Assembly (NCBI GenBank): GCA_023935145.1
Contig: CM043697.1
Span: 57,860,501-57,924,500, forward strand
DNA: 64,000 bases
Reading direction: 5' to 3'
DNA from: Bretschneidera sinensis
Lineage: Eukaryota > Streptophyta > Magnoliopsida > Brassicales > Akaniaceae
Shown here piece by piece: positions 42,314-54,327 of the stretch. Below the pieces are notes generated by a model. The model made no database searches and was not told where the DNA came from. It was given only the letters and a program-made list of their open reading frames with translations. Made by a program: the position numbers and the translations under genes. Numbering within the stretch: position 1 is the stretch's first letter; each line of letters opens with the position of its first letter.

Positions 42314-45300
42314 TCAAACATTCAATTTATCAAAATCAAGCAATCCCATCAACTTTCTTATTTTGCAAAAACTAGCTTCACTTAAGGGTTTTGTAAGAAT
42401 ATCAGCTATTTGATCTTCTGAAGGTATAAATTCTAATCTTATATCACCTTTTTGAGCATGGTCTCTTAAGAAATGATGTCTAATCTCTATATGCTTGGTT
42501 CTAGAGTGCTGAATAGGATTTTTGGTTAGGTTGATGGCACTAGTATTATCACAAAATATAGGAATATTTTTGAGACTCATGCCATAGTCTTCTAGTTGTT
42601 GTTTCATCCATAATACCTGGGCACAACAACTGCCAGCTGCTACATATTCCGCCTCAGCGGTTGATAGTGCAACTGAATTCTGTTTCTTGGAGAACCAAGA
42701 AGTTAACATAGCACCTAAGAATTGGCATGTTCCACTTGTGCTTTTTCTATCTAACCTACATCCAGCAAAATCAGCATCCGAATATCCTACTAGCTCAAAA
42801 GATGATTCTCTAGAATACCATAATCCTATGGTCTGGGTCCCTTGTAGATATCTAAGGATTCTTTTTACTGCAACTACATGTGATTCCTTAGGATTAGATT
42901 GAAATCTAGCGCACATGCATACACTGAACATTATATCAGGTCTACTTGCAGTCAAGTACAGTAAAGCACCTATCATGCTTCTATAATATTTAGAATCTAC
43001 AGTTTTACCTCCTTCATCAAGATCAAGTTTGGTGGTTGTGCTCATAGGCGTTCCAATTGGCTTTGAGCTTTCCATCCCGAACCTCTTTAGTAGATCTTTG
43101 ATGTACTTTTGTTGATTGATGAAGATACCTCCTTTTAGTTGCTTGATTTGCAGTCCAAGGAAGTAGGTAAGTTCTCCCATCATGCTCATTTCAAATTCAC
43201 CTTGCATGCACTTTGCAAACTCTTGACACATAGATTCATTAGTAGCACCAAATATAATATCATCAACATATATTTGAACTATCAAAGTGTCATTTTTGTG
43301 AGTTTTTGTGAAGAGAGTTGTATCTATTTTTCCTCTTACAAAATCATTATCAATCAAAAATTTGCTTAGTCTTTCGTACCATGCCCTTGGAGCTTGCTTC
43401 AGCCCATATAAAGCCTTAGAAAGCTTGTAGACATGATTTGGAAGACTAGGATTTTCAAAACCAAGAGGTTGTTCAACATAAACCTCTTCTTCTATAAAGC
43501 CATTTAAAAAGGCACTTTTCACATCCATTTGAAATAGCTTGAATTTATTAAAGCATGCAAAGGCTAATAACATTCGAATAGCTTCTAATCTAGCTACGGG
43601 AGCATAGGTTTCATCAAAATCTATTCCTTCCTCTTGATTATATCCCTTAGCAACTAGCCTAGCCTTATTTCTAGTTACTATACCATTTTCATCCATTTTA
43701 TTTCTATATACCCATTTAGTTCCAATAATTGAATGATCTTTAGGTCTTGGAACTAGTTCCCAAACATTGTTTCTCTCAAATTGATTTATCTCTTCCTGCA
43801 TTGCAATTATCCAATCATTATCTTTTTCAGCTTCTATAAATGTCTTAGGTTCTACTTGAGACAAATAAGCTACAAAATTGCAAATATTTCTAATGGAAGA
43901 ACGAGTTCTTACCCCTTGTGAAGGATCACCAATTACTTGATCAATTGGATGATGATTTACATACCTCCAATCCTTGGGTAGATTTTCCTCTTGTTGACTT
44001 GAGGATGGTTGGTCCAAATTTGGAGTTGCCATCCCTTCATTTGTTTGAGAAGAACTCACTTTTGGGTCAACAATGGGAGTAGAAGTTTCCATTCTTGGAA
44101 TAAAATCTGCATCATCTTTAAAGGAAACTTCTCCACTACTCATTGGGTTAGATTCATCAATAGTTACATGCACAGATTCTTCTACTACTAGAGTTCTCTT
44201 ATTGAAAACTCTATAAGCCTTACTAGTAGTAGAATATCCTAAAAATATCCCTTCATCGGTCTTGGAATCAAATTTACCCAAGTTAGTTTTATTGTTATTT
44301 AAGATGAAGCACTTACTACCAAAGGCACGAAAATAGGAAATATTGGGCTTTCTCCCTTTCCATAGTTCATAAGGAGTTTTATCAAGCAGGGGCCTTATCA
44401 AAATTCTATTTAAAATATAGCAAGAAGTATTCACGGCTTCAGCCCAAAAATATTTTGGTAAATTATTTTCACAAAGCATTGTTCTTGAAAATTCTTCTAG
44501 AACTCTATTTTTCCTCTCAACAACTCCATTTTGTTGAGGAGTTCTAGGAGCTGAAAAGTTGTGATTAATTCCATTTTCATCACAAAATTTTGAAAAGCTT
44601 TGATTTTCAAATTCTTTGCCATGATCACTTCTTATGCTTGAAATACAAATTCCTTTTTCATTTTGTACCTTTTTGCAAAACTTTTCAAATCCTTTGAAAG
44701 CTTCATCCTTATAAGCAATAAAAATAACAAAGGTATATCTTGAATAGTCATCAACAATAACAAGAGCATATTGATGGCCACCTAGACTAATGGTACTAAT
44801 TGGACCAAATAAGTCCATATGCAAAAGTTCCAAAGGTCTAGTAGTTGAGACAACATTTTTTGCTTTGAAAGATATCCTTGATTGTTTTCCCATTTGACAA
44901 GCATTGCAAATTTTATTTTTCTCAAAATTGATTTTAGGAAGACCAATAACTAAATCTTTTCTTGAAACAATTTTTAGCAAGTTCATATTTACATGACCAA
45001 GCCTTCTATGCCATAGCCATTGATTTTCACTAAAAGCAGGAAAACATTTTTCATTATTGGAATGTAAGGATTTCAAATCAACTATATAGACATTTTCATG
45101 TCTATGGCCAATGAATTTGATCTTGTTGCTCTTGATATCTATAACTAGACAATGAGAGGTCTCAAATGTGACTTTATATCCTTTGTCACATAATTGACTA
45201 ATGCTAAGTAAATTTGGCTTTAAGCCTTGTACTAGCAATACATTATCTAAAGTTGAGAAATCATTACCGACTTTTCCATGCCCGATGATCTTTATTTTAG

Positions 45301-47491
45301 TATTGTCTCCAATGGTCACAAGTCCACCATCTCTTAGAGTTAGCTCCTTGAATACGCTTTTATCACCGGTCATATGCTTCGAGCAACCGCTATCAAGGTA
45401 CCAACAGTTACCTTTCTCCTTGGTATGAAGGCAAATCTACATCACACAAGGATATACGATAGCATTTTTAGGTACCCAAAATTTCTTGGGTCCTTTGGGG
45501 TTAGTTCTTGAAAATACGGTTCCTTTTGGGACCCATACTTTCTTAACAATATATGGTGCTCTATGAACATGTTGATGATGCACATACCTAGCATTGTAGT
45601 CATAGTAATTTCTAGGAAATTTTACATGTGCATTCCTATAATCCTTAGGATGATAGTTCCTAGGATACATGATTCTACGGTAAGGGGTATGAAAATGCAT
45701 GTCATTTCCAGAAAATGAACGATGATGCATTCTAGGATACATGCTAGCATATGTATGCAAGTTATTTCTAGAATAGCCATGATGGTGATTCCTAGGATGA
45801 GCAGAATGCATTCTTTGATTATACACATTGTTCCTAGAATGAGCATGATGATTATTTCTAGGATGTGTATGAGCATTTCTAGAATGAGCATACAAATAAG
45901 CATGAGTATTTTTAGGATGCTTCAATTTAGTATGATCATTTAAGTTTCTAGAGTTCCTCGGATTTATTAAGGGAGTGCTTTTAACAAGGTTAGGAGCTTT
46001 CGAAGTAGAAGCTCCATCTACACAAGAGGCTTTCATGAATAAGCTCTCTTTTGTTTTTTGTTTTCCCAATGGAGAATATCCTACACCAGATTTTCCTCCA
46101 CTTAATCTTTGGGAAGAAAGCACTTCATCAAGTTTTTCTTTACCAAGCATAAGTCTAGATACAGTGCTGTTTAATTCAGAAATTTTATTTTTCAAATTCT
46201 CATTTTCATCTTTAAGAAAATCTTGAGACGAATTATACAGTAAAGATGATAATTTTTCTTTTTCTTCTCTAAGAACTATCATTTCCTTAGAAAGAGATGA
46301 TACTTCTTTCTTAAGAACAGAATTTCTAGAATCAAATTTCTTTAATTCTTCATGCATTTCATTTATGACTTCTAGTAATTCTTCACTACTAGTAACAATA
46401 TTATTTTTTGAAGAGGGAGAAGATGTTACCTCACTTTCATCATCGATTGCCATTAAACAGAGGTTGGCAATCTCTTCGTATCCAATTTCTTTGTCTGATG
46501 ACTCATCTTCTTCGTCATCGCTCCAGGTAGTTGCTACCATAGCTTTCTTCTTGAAGCCCTTGTATGGTTTGCTTGAAACTGGACAGTCAGCTTTTATATG
46601 TCCTGGCTTCTTGCAGCCATAGCACATAAGTGGTTCCCTTTTTGAGGTGGGATCCTTTGAGTAAGGTTTCTTGCTTTTCTTCAAGAACCTATGGAATCGT
46701 CTGGTGATTAAAGCCATTTCACCATCCTCTTCACTGCTCTATGCTTCTTGTTCTAATTCCTTTTCTTTGTTGCTCGTAGAAGCTTTGAGAGCAATTTGCT
46801 TCTTCTTCTTCTCATCATCATTGACGATGGGAGTCATTTCTTCCATCTCGTATGTCAATAATGACCCAAGCAGCGTCTCAACATCAAGCTTGTCAAGATT
46901 TTTGGCCTCTTGAATGGCTGTCCTCTTTGGTTTCCATTCTGGAGGTAGAGATCTTAAGATTTTTCTGGTTAGTTCAACTTCCTCAATATTCTTGCCAAGC
47001 AATTTTAAACTATTTATAATAGTAGTAAATCGTGAGTGCATTTCAGAAATGGTTTCATTAGGAGACATCTTAAAAGATTCATATTCAGAAATTAGCATGT
47101 AAATTTTAGACTTTTTTACTTCACTTGTTCCTTCATATGTGACTTGCAATTTGTCCCATATTTCTTTAGCAGAAACGCATGCAGATATTTTGTTATATTC
47201 AGAAATATCTAAAGCACAATGTAGCATGCTTGTTGCTCTGCTATTGAGAGACATTGTTCTACAATCCTCGTCAGTAAACTCAGTTTTGAGTTTAGGCATT
47301 GTATGAAGAGTCTCTCCAATAACTATTTCTTTTGAGGGAATTTTAGGTCCCTCTTCTATAATTCTCCATAGATTGTAATCTTGTCCTTCGACGAAGATTT
47401 TCATTCTATTTTTCCAGTAGTTATAATTTGATCTATTGAACAATGGAGGTCTAGTATAAGAGTGTCCCTCAGAGTAGCTATTTGCTGCCAT
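42314..47491 (-). pseudogene. gag-pol of element B (one frame, two TAG codons)
   Basis: A single reading frame from ATG at 47491 to the stop at 42314, interrupted only by TAG at 46739-46741 and TAG at 45437-45439. Gag includes the zinc knuckle CYGCKKPGHIKADC and a coiled coil. After the second TAG comes the protease motif ([14 protein letters not shown]). Integrase follows, with an HHCC finger (HRRLGHVN... [11 protein letters not shown]) and core ([26 protein letters not shown]). Reverse transcriptase follows ([30 protein letters not shown]). RNase H follows ([28 protein letters not shown]). All signature residues are present. The first TAG replaces a glutamate codon found in A (GAG) and is probably a mutation. 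The second is also present in A, at the gag-pol junction. Confidence 0.9.
45437..45439 (-). other. in-frame TAG at the gag-pol boundary, shared by A and B
   Basis: In B the codons run TGT GTG ATG TAG ATT TGC, 17 codons before [10 protein letters not shown]. In A the aligned stretch (about 35146-35165) is TGTGTGATGTAGATATG. A stop at the same site in two diverged copies could be ancestral and used for readthrough, or arise twice by deamination of CAG. Confidence 0.6.
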
Positions 47492-47531
47492 TGGATCAAC
47501 TCTAGGAATTTAAGCCTTATAAAGAGAACTA

Positions 47532-47544
47532 GGCTCTGATACCA
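47532..47544 (-). other. primer binding site of element B
   Basis: TGGTATCAGAGCC on the minus strand, two bases after the 5' LTR, complementary to the 3' end of initiator Met-tRNA. Confidence 0.9.
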
Positions 47545-47546
47545 AT

Positions 47547-48800
47547 TGTAGCTCGAGGTTTCAACCCAAGAGGGGGGGTGAATTGGGTTTTTAAAAACTT
47601 TTGCGGAATTTATACAAGTTTATAAAAACTGATAAGCAACAAATAATTGATACAAGTATAAAGCTGTAAATAAAGAGTTTAAGGAAAGAGGATGCAAACA
47701 CAGTTATAGTGGTTCGGCAATATCGGATTCGTTCCGACCCTACGTCCACTCTCTTCAAGGAACTCCTTGAAGTAATCCACTAAGAAAACTTAGTCGCACA
47801 ACTTAGCCGGGTGTTGCACAAACCGTACACAAGCAATTTATAGGAATTGCTTAAACCGAAAAAATCCCCTTCCTTTCGGAAGTTTCCCCTTCCTCTCGGA
47901 AGTAATCCCTTTACAAAGATGGTGTAAAGTAAAAGATAGAGAGACAACAAATGAAAGCTTATTACAATAGAAATGTCTCTCTTTCAAAGTAAAGCTTGAA
48001 GAAATGGCTCAATAAGATTATTTCAAAGCTTTTTGTGTTTCAAGAGTATAAAAACTTGATTATATGAGATCAACTCTTTTTGAATATGTGCTGCTTGTTA
48101 TTGAATGCTTTGCTGAGTGGGTTTATATAGCAATCAATTAATATGGCCGTTTTGGACTTTAATTTGAAAAAGATTTACTTTAAAACGTTCAGATTTGGAG
48201 TCCAACGGTCATATTTTTGAACTACCAGTCGACTGGGTCGAGATACCAGTCGACTGGGTTCACTTGAAAAATATACGTTTTCAGACCTTCTGGGTATCCA
48301 GTCGACTGGTATATATCATCCAGTCGACTGGGGACTTTCTGTCCATTTTGCCAGTCGACTGGGTTGATTCATCCAGTCGACTGGGAAATTACTGGTCAAA
48401 GTACCAGTCGACTGGGTTAATTCATCCAGTCGACTGGGTACCTTCTGACCCATATACCAGTCGACTGGTATATGTACCCAGTCGACTGGGTTGTCTTCCA
48501 ACCCAGTTTTTTTCTTCTGTTTTTCATTTAAAAACATTTTAAAATTAATGGTTTTAGAAAAACCATTTGTGTTTGAGCCATTAAACAAGCTAATACAATG
48601 TATGAGTGAGACTTACATTGGTTCTAAACCTTAAGACCTATACTAGATCTTCAGTCTTCACTTGATACTTGATTTGGTTCGAGTTTTTGCATTTTGTTCC
48701 TTGGTTGAATGTGTTTGATCCTTAATACAACTTAGTTTAAACATGTTAGTTAAATAACAGTTGTGTTTTGCCATCATTAAAATACGGGCGAGGGTCAACA
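47547..48800 (-). mobile_element. 5' LTR of element B
   Basis: 1254 bp, exactly 9000 bp from the 3' copy and differing by one base (47841). It contains the ten-palindrome array at 48225-48489 and the TATA box at 48122-48129. Confidence 0.95.
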
Positions 48801-48803
48801 TAT

Positions 48804-48931
48804 CCAGTCGATTGGTATCCTTCTGCTAGTTTAGCCAGTCGACTGGTATCTCTACCCAGTCGACTGGTATGCGAAACTTTTCAATAATGCAAAGAACTCA
48901 GTCGACTGGTACCTTAACCCCAGTCAATTAG
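48804..48931. repeat. eroded palindrome array, right part (element A)
   Basis: Sites start at 48804, 48835, 48856, 48898 and 48920, with spacings 31, 21, 42 and 22 bp. Several carry CG-to-TG/CA changes (CCAGTCGATTGG, CCAGTCAATTAG). It continues the left part at 38411-38534. Confidence 0.85.
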
Positions 48932-49164
48932 TATCGCGATTCTATGTATAGACTTTTCATTTTTTTTTTAAATTTTTACGCCATTTTTAGAACCCTAAGC
49001 TTTCTCTCTCTACAAAATCTCGTCATTTTGATTAAAAAAACCTTCAAAACACTACCTAAACACCTCGATCTACTCATTCAAACCATTAATTTCAACTTTC
49101 TACGATTGAAATCCCATTTTCTTACCAAAAACCCTTTTTTAACCCAAAAAGCCATTTTTCAAAC

Positions 49165-50438
49165 ATGTCCGACTGAATCCGCATAAAAACCATCGTTAGG
49201 GGACCACATGCGCCTACTAGGCCAAGATCCACCAAATCCACGGCTCTGGATTCCCAAGGGAAGGGTGTGGCGAGCTCATCAAGCAAAAATCCCATAACAG
49301 AGCTTGACGACTCTCTGTTCTCCAGCCGGGGGGCGAAAGACAGGTATACATCCGTTATCTGCCATAAGAAAATCATGACGGGTAGATTCATCAACATCGA
49401 ATCTATTTGTCATGGTAATTTTGATATATTACATGCCTTCAATACCATTAACTTGACCCCACTGGTCAAGATACATGAAAAATTTTACCCGAAACTGATT
49501 CACCAGTTCTATGCGAACTTGATGAAACCCAGTCCACTGGCTCTGAGGTTCAGAACCAATGTTATGGGTGTGGAGTTCAAGGTCAACACTGACCTCTTGA
49601 TGAGTATCCTGAGGATCCCTGTGGGAGGGATCCAATGGAGTCTAAACAGATGACTAGACAATTTCGATTATGAGGAGGCATGTCAGATAGTTAGGGGTGA
49701 CCCTAATAATGTGTTTCGACCCACTACATTTCACACATGTAGTGACATTCCCCTTGACTCGAAATTGTTCAACCTCATTGTGAGTTAAACTATCCACCCG
49801 AGACTCGAGAGTTTGGGCTATCTATCTAAGATAGATATCGTATTGATTTGGTTCTTTAAAACTAGGCACCACTTCAATATCTACCCCCTGCTGCTCGCCA
49901 ACTTGATAAATGGCGAAGTGAGTGCTCTGAATGTCTTCCCTACGTGATGCTCATGACACTCATCATCCAGCACTTTTGAGTGCTTCTCCTCGCCTCTAAG
50001 GCTCAAGACATTGGCCTCAAGGACATCATCAATATCTCATCGCTAAAGAAGATGGGATGCACAGTCCGAGACGGATTCGTTTACTCCAAGGCCGGGAAGC
50101 ACATTCGAATAGGAGAGAACGAGAGCAGTGATGATGAGGACGAGGGTCTAAATGCTGATGCTGATGCTGCTTCTGTTATGAATACGGATGACCGAGCAAC
50201 TCCTATGGGTGAGTCGAGTGCTAGTCAAGCTAGATATGGTGATCTCCTTCAGGCTATCACGAGCCTCCAGCTGACCATATAGTCTGACTTCCAGAGTTTA
50301 AGCTCCATAGTTGACGCCATGCATCACGACCTCCGCTCTCTCCGGGATGACTTTGAATTGCACCGTGAGCATACCGAGGGCTCTTTGACTGAGCTTCGGG
50401 ATCTTGCTCGTGGCAGCTCTGACTCTCCTGCTCTTTGA
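49165..50438 (+). pseudogene. extra ORF of element A (broken homologue of 40358-41614)
   Basis: The ATG at 49165 is followed at once by a stop (MSD then TGA). The frame resumes with SSSSKNPITELDDSLFSSRG and NTINLTPLVKIHEKFYPKL, and further stops lie at about 49652 and 49786. A frame change near 49945 leads to AQDIGLKDIINISSLKKMGC, the coiled-coil tail, and the terminal TGA at 50436. It is clearly homologous along its whole length to the intact ORF in B, and in the same position and orientation relative to pol. Confidence 0.9.
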
Positions 50439-51098
50439 GTCATTTTTCTATCTTCCTTTTGATGTACATATGGATGTAGTTTTTCATTGTTTTTAGCACG
50501 GACATATTTTCATATTTTACTGTATTTTATACTTTTGTTTAGGCTCTACGAAGCCTGTACTGTATAGACTGATGATATATATGACTATGGTTTTTGCTTA
50601 GACTTGGTTAATATACTTGTTTTACACTTTCACAATATGGTTACATGCTTTATATCTCTTTATATTCGGATAAATGCTTTAAACTGCTTCTGTATGTACG
50701 AAAACTTCTGGTTCCTCTCGGGAAGGCTTTTAGACTCTGAATGATGCCAAATTTTCGCACAAAAGTTTGTTTACGCATGTTATTCATGACCATGGTATCT
50801 ATATACCTTATTTTTTGGTTCACTGCCCCTTTTTCTGCTGTTGTCAAAACCGGGGAGAAATATAGAAAATCTGTAAACTCAAACTAGTGCATAGATTTAG
50901 GGGGAGCATTGCTCCAAAGATCTTGGTATATGATTATATATGTTCAGTTGAATGGTTGGTTGGATGGCATATAAACTATTCTTTTATCTTTTTATAGGTT
51001 AGTTTTATTCAAAAAACAGAGGAAACTATGCCCGAATTTTTCAAAAAATCCAACACTTCGTTTTTAAAACTGTTTTCTCTCATTAGTTTTGTCATCAT
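50439..51098. other. non-coding region of element A before the polypurine tract
   Basis: AT-rich leader to the 3' LTR. The corresponding B region is 39816-40357. No gene. Confidence 0.7.
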
Positions 51099-51112
51099 AA
51101 AAAATGGGAGAT

Positions 51113-52288
51113 TGTTGACCCTCACCTATATTTTAATGATAACAAAACACAACTCTTATTATACTAACAGTGCTATCTAAGTGTATTAAGCGATAAAAGC
51201 ATACAGCCAGAAATCAAGGTGCATGAACTCAATCTGAATCAAACTCCAAGTCAAGATAGAAGCTCTAGTATAGGTTTAAGGTATTTAAACAAGTTGTAAA
51301 TCTCACTTGTTTAAGTAAAAAGCTTGTCTTATGGCTCCTTTTGAAAAAGTATTTTAACAGAACTTTTCAATCAAATGTTTTTAAGTTAAAAACATTTCAA
51401 AACATGAAAACTGGGTTGATAAGTAACCCAGTCGACTGGGTACTTATACCAGAAGACTGGTATATAGGACAGTGTGTCCCTAGTCGACTGGGTACTTCAT
51501 ACTAGTCGATTGGTATATTGGACAGACTGTCCCCAGTCGATTGGTAATAACCACCTAGTCGACTGGTACCTTCAATAGTCTTAAAATGAGATTTTTAACT
51601 TGACCCAGTCGACTGGTACTAAGATCCAGTCGACTGGTAGTTCAAAAAATATGACCGTTGAGATGCGAGATTTCAACACAAATTGCACCAAAACGTACCA
51701 GATTAGTAAAAAGTGGCCATATTACATCAAGGCTATATAAACCCACTCTATTGAGCATTTTAAAACAGGAGATTACATATTCAATCAAGTTTTTACTCAT
51801 TGATACACAAAAGCTTTGAAATATTTATTGTTGAGCCATTCTTCAAGCTTTACCTTGAAAGAGAGATATTATTTAGTTGTATAAGCTTTCATTGTTGTCT
51901 CTCTACCATTTACTTTACAACATTTATTGTAAAGGGATTAGCTTCCAAAAGGAAAAGATTAGCTTCCGAGAGGAAGAGATTTGCTTCCAAGAGGAAAGGA
52001 TTGATTGTAAGGTTTTGCAACACCCGTGAAGTTAAACGACTAAGTTTCTTAGTGGATTACTTCAAGGAGGTTCCTTGAAGAGAGTGGACGTAGGGTCGGA
52101 ACGAATCCGATATTGCCAAACCACTATAAACTGAGTTTGCATCCTCTGTTCCTTAAACTCTTTTGTTTGCAGCACATTATTTGTTTACATGCTTGTGGGT
52201 TTATCTGTTTTTTATAAACTTGTGTTTAATTAGCAAAAGTTTTTAAAAACCCAATTCACCCTCTCTTGGATTGAAACCTCAGTCTATG
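51113..52288 (+). mobile_element. 3' LTR of element A
   Basis: Starts TGTTGACCCTCACC after the polypurine tract. Palindrome sites start at 51428, 51449, 51480, 51502, 51533, 51555, 51605 and 51626 (spacings 21, 31, 22, 31, 22, 50, 21). TATATAAA lies at 51735-51742. The last two bases are TG rather than CA, probably mutated. Confidence 0.88.
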
Positions 52289-52293
52289 CCAAG

Positions 52294-54319
52294 GAAATTT
52301 AAAAGAATAATTAAGAGCGCATAATTCCTGATGATGAGAGAAACTCGTGTTTTTAGACTATATGAACTTATAAGATTAATTCCTACAACTAAACCATTGC
52401 CCAAAAGGAGATGATATTTTGGACCAAACTGTCAGTTCTTATAACCTTTTTTGATAAGTTAGGTTTTAGAACTTTGAAAATTTACTCCAAGCTTCAAAGA
52501 ACCTAAAAAAAATGGAGAAAAGAGTCAGGAAATAGACAAAATAGACAGATGAAAAAGCAAAACTAAAAACAACACAAAATTGCAGCAAAAATTAATTTTT
52601 TTTATAAATAAAATTTATTAAGAAGACCAAATCCATTCTTAGTGATGTACATAAGAAGTATGCAAGAAAAACACTCAAGGCTACAAGAGAAGAAAGAGAA
52701 GCTAGAGAGAATATAATAGAAAAACAGAAATAGATCAAATAGAACACCAGAAATGTAAAGAATTAGAAACTCCAGTAAACACCAAACAAACCAAACTCCT
52801 CCATCTAAGAATCTCTAACCCATAAATGAACATTCAGAATAAGAATATCATAACTTTTTACTAATTTCGGATCTAAGTTAGATCCACATACTAGCCCGTA
52901 GATTCTAGTTAATGAAAGATTATGTTAAAATTTGAAGATAAAAAATTATAAAAAAAGGAAGAAGAATGATGAAAACCATAATCCATCAAAAATGAAACGT
53001 AACTAATTGAAATAATTCAAATTTGGTTTCAATCCCCACAGACGGCGCTAATTTGTTGAATTTTTACTTAAACAAAAAAAGGACTTAAAAATGAGACATA
53101 ATCAATACAAAATGAACTTGAACAAACCATATAAAGGAATTTCTATGCAAGTGGTAAGATGGTTACAAACCAAAATCAATCATCTCAAATGAAAAAATAG
53201 TTATTATAAAATAATATTACAACTAATTAAAAATTTAAAACGATGTAATTTACCTGTTAAAGACTATGGCATTTGTATATGACAAAATTGAAAAAGGATT
53301 TACCTTGCTTGTTGCTGAGATATATGATGCTTGTATAGAGATTCGGTCATTTTGCTAAACAGTGGGTTACTTTTGTCTTTTCCAAAACCACTGTTCTCAA
53401 AAATAGAAACAAAAATCTTGAGAGAAGACTTCAAAAAAAAATCTTGAAAGAGAAAAAATATCTGAGAAATGGATAATTATAAAACCCGCTGCTCAAACAT
53501 GCAAATTACTGTTATTCAACACACTTGCATTTTGCTCACTAATAATTATTGCAGAACAACAACATTTCCCAGAAGATTAGGACGTGTTTGGTCTCGTTCT
53601 ATCTCTTATCCCAGAAAAATCCACATGCCTCAACTACAATCAAGTAACATTCTCGAAAATTTGGAGAAAAAATGGTTTAGATCCCAAATAAAGTTCCTAA
53701 TACCAAAAAGAGAGCTAAGAAAACATAATCAAAATCAAGACAAACTCATATATGAAAATGTGAGTTCTTTAAGTCTATAAAGGAATTAACAAAGCAAATT
53801 AGATTCAAGAAAATGTTTACATTAATAAGTTTCTAGTAAAAATCATTAGCATGCTCATTCAAACAGCAAACTAGCCTTTAGAACAGAGAAGAAAGAAGAG
53901 ATCGACGACTGGACCGGTGTGGCGGCGTGGTCGGCGACTTGAGATTGAGAGAGAAATGGAGAGGCGAGAGAGGCGGCACCCGACAGTGCAGTGTTTGTGT
54001 TTTGGCCTGGGTTTGTAAAATTAGTATCTAGGGTTTATTTATATTATACTAAGTTTTTTTTTTATATAAATTTAATAGATAAATTTTTTAAATGGGTCAT
54101 AAACAGTTCGTGAGTCATAATCGTGTCAACACAACCCATCAAACCCGTGAATTTAATCGTGTCATAATCATGTCATTTTTGGTTGGCAGATCAACCCACG
54201 ACACGACACGATTATTCCGTGTCATAATTGTGTCAACACGATTACGACACGAACTTGATTATACTCAACACTAACATGCTTTATTTCGTGTTGTGTCGTG
54301 TCCAAAATTATCACCCCTA
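52294..54319 (-). other. right-hand part of the hosting hAT element
   Basis: Mostly AT-rich without a supported protein. At 53880-54010 a GC-richer minus-strand block resembles a first (leader) exon of a transposase gene. The last 230 bp are the GTGTCGTG-rich subterminal region. Confidence 0.5.
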
Positions 54320-54327
54320 ATTTGAGC

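Larger units (their letters stand above)
38547..48800 (-). mobile_element. Sirevirus-type Ty1/copia element B, 10,254 bp, very young
   Basis: LTRs of 1254 bp each lie at 38547-39800 and 47547-48800. They are identical except for one base (C at 38841, T at 47841). The flanking 5-bp duplication TATCC (38542-38546 and 48801-48805) is perfect. Reading on the minus strand: LTR, primer site, gag-pol (47491-42314), palindrome array and TATA box, extra ORF (41614-40358), polypurine tract, LTR. The large Gag with zinc knuckle, Met-tRNA primer, extra ORF after pol and LTR palindromes fit the Sirevirus (SIRE/Maximus) lineage. Two in-frame TAG codons interrupt gag-pol; everything else looks intact. Confidence 0.95.
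31875..52288 (+). mobile_element. Sirevirus-type Ty1/copia element A (about 10.2 kb without insert B)
   Basis: LTRs lie at 31875-33073 and 51113-52288. The Met-tRNA primer site (TTGTATCAGAGCC) is at 33076-33088 and a polypurine tract at 51099-51112. Flanks TCAAG and CCAAG match at four of five bases. Gag-pol (33129-38271) and an extra downstream ORF (49165-50438) are both broken. In the first 250 bp of the two LTRs I count roughly a dozen mismatches, so A is much older than B. B is inserted at 38547-48800 in the region between pol and the extra ORF. Confidence 0.9.
30369..54319 (-). mobile_element. hAT element hosting nested copia elements
   Basis: The left end is TAGATGTGGCAATT. The right end, read inward, is TAGGGGTGATAATT. 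The flanks are ATTTCAGC (30361-30368) and ATTTGAGC (54320-54327), an 8-bp duplication with one mismatch. Both subterminal regions are packed with ACACGACAC/GTGTCGTGT motifs (30390-30640 and 54100-54305). After subtracting the copia insertion the element is about 3.5 kb. A BED-finger fragment lies at 30948-31329 (-). A plausible 5' leader on the minus strand is at about 54010-53880. No catalytic transposase domain remains. A related uninterrupted copy of the insertion site lies at 54677-54684, which supports the boundaries. Confidence 0.8.
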
